From JBEIUO01 sp964549785 (GTDB lineage Bacteria; Planctomycetota; Phycisphaerae; Phycisphaerales; UBA1924), in the NCBI GenBank assembly GCA_964549785.1, contig CAZJXA010000190.1, positions 1-6,496 on the forward strand: DNA of 6,496 nt, read 5' to 3'. Within the stretch, counting starts at the first letter, position 1; every line of letters begins with the position of its first letter. The translations under genes were made by a program, and so were the position numbers. The notes under the pieces are model-generated. The model saw nothing but the letters and a program-made list of their open reading frames with translations. It was not told the origin of the DNA and searched no databases. Positions 5,788 to 6,496 of the stretch are shown here, in pieces.

Positions 5788-6496
5788 GTGGCCGGGGCGG
5801 CAGAGGTTACTCCCGCTGGACGGGTGTGCGTGGTCGGATCGGCGAACATGGATTTGGTGGTGCGCACGCACCGCCTGCCGGCCGCGGGTGAAACCGTGTT
5901 GGGGAGTTCCTACCGCACGTTCCCGGGCGGAAAGGGAGCCAATCAGGCGGTCGCCGCGGCCCGGATGGGTTCTCCGGTGTCGTTCATCGGCGCGATCGGC
6001 GACGACACCCACGGGCAGCGATTGCGGGCGGTGCTGGAGGCCGAAGGGATTGAACTCTCCGGGCTTGCGGTCCGCGCCAACGAAGCGACCGGGTTGGGGT
6101 TGATCACGGTGGCCGAGGGCGGCGAGAACACGATCGTGGTATCCAGCAACGCCAACGCCACGCTGACGGCCGGTGAAGTGGAAGCCCGGGGCGCATGGAT
6201 TGCCGGTGCCGACGTGCTCCTGTTGCAGTTGGAAGTGCCGCTGGCGTGCTGTGTGGCGGCGGCGTTGATCGCGAAAGCCGCCGGGAAGAGCGTGATATTG
6301 AACGCAGCGCCCGCCCGGCCTATCCCGCCCGAACTCTTGCGGATGGTGGACGTGTTGGTCGTCAACCGGGGCGAGGCGGCGTTGCTTTTGGGGCAGGACC
6401 CGATGCTCGATCCGGCCCGACTCGCGTTGCGATTGCCCGATCTGGGAATCGCGACGGTGGTGCTCACCATCGGAGCACAAGGGGCGATCCTTTCTC
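5788..6496 (+). CDS. rbsK: Ribokinase (PfkB family), 3' partial
   Basis: This is a PfkB-family sugar kinase most like ribokinase, which phosphorylates D-ribose at O5 with ATP so it can enter the pentose phosphate pathway. The frame stays open from the GTG at 5788 to the window edge (236 whole codons). Landmarks are VCVVGSANMDLVVRT (13 to 27, with D22 at the sugar-binding Asp position), PAAGETVLG (31 to 39), PGGKGANQAVAAARMG (46 to 61, the first PfkB signature), FIGAIGDDTHG, a GEN in the lid region, LLLQLEVPL, LNAAPARPIPPELL and VNRGEAALLLG, whose N-x-x-E is the family's metal/phosphate motif. VVLTIGAQGA ends the visible part. The catalytic GAGD motif must lie to the right. The motif order tracks E. 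coli RbsK closely, but another PfkB specificity cannot be excluded without the C-terminus. The 12 residues before the VVGS strand match RbsK length. No ribose transporter is visible; its neighbour is greA. Confidence 0.9.
   Translation, partial: MAGAAEVTPAGRVCVVGSANMDLVVRTHRLPAAGETVLGSSYRTFPGGKGANQAVAAARMGSPVSFIGAIGDDTHGQRLRAVLEAEGIELSGLAVRANEATGLGLITVAEGGENTIVVSSNANATLTAGEVEARGAWIAGADVLLLQLEVPLACCVAAALIAKAAGKSVILNAAPARPIPPELLRMVDVLVVNRGEAALLLGQDPMLDPARLALRLPDLGIATVVLTIGAQGAILS

Noticed and set aside
5779..6480. 233-codon open frame on the - strand
   Set aside because: It is fully opposite the ribokinase gene, whose motifs are unmistakable. The antisense product is Gln/Arg/His-rich and has no family features.

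Overview
The window is a compact, G+C-rich bacterial stretch in which every supported gene lies on the + strand. It reads as the tail of a division/cell-wall (dcw) cluster running into a short set of housekeeping genes. The order is murC (5' end missing), murB, ddl, an ftsQ-like gene, an unrecognised multi-pass membrane protein gene, greA, and a ribokinase gene cut by the right edge. I see no RNA genes, mobile elements, CRISPR arrays or convincing terminators.

Region 1 to 3301 holds three consecutive peptidoglycan precursor enzymes. MurC adds L-Ala to UDP-MurNAc, MurB makes UDP-MurNAc from the enolpyruvyl intermediate, and Ddl makes the D-Ala-D-Ala dipeptide. Spacing is tight: 11 bases between murC and murB, and an ATGA overlap between murB and ddl. 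Region 3302 to 5226 holds the FtsQ-like divisome protein and, overlapping its stop codon as GTGA, a membrane protein with about six predicted transmembrane segments and a pentapeptide-repeat N-terminus. In most bacteria ftsA and ftsZ follow ftsQ; here they do not. Region 5227 to 6496 holds an 89-base gap, then greA (transcript cleavage factor), then a PfkB-family ribokinase starting one base after the greA stop.

The organism is probably a Planctomycetota member, perhaps of the Phycisphaerae. The reasons are the G+C-rich codon use, a diverged FtsQ, and a dcw cluster that ends without ftsA/ftsZ; planctomycetes are known to lack FtsZ. This is an inference from gene content and not a phylogenetic result. 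Most of the window is ordinary core genome. The parts that deserve a second look are the unknown membrane protein in the ftsA position, a Ser-to-Cys change at the MurB catalytic acid position, and the in-frame 15-base tandem repeat.
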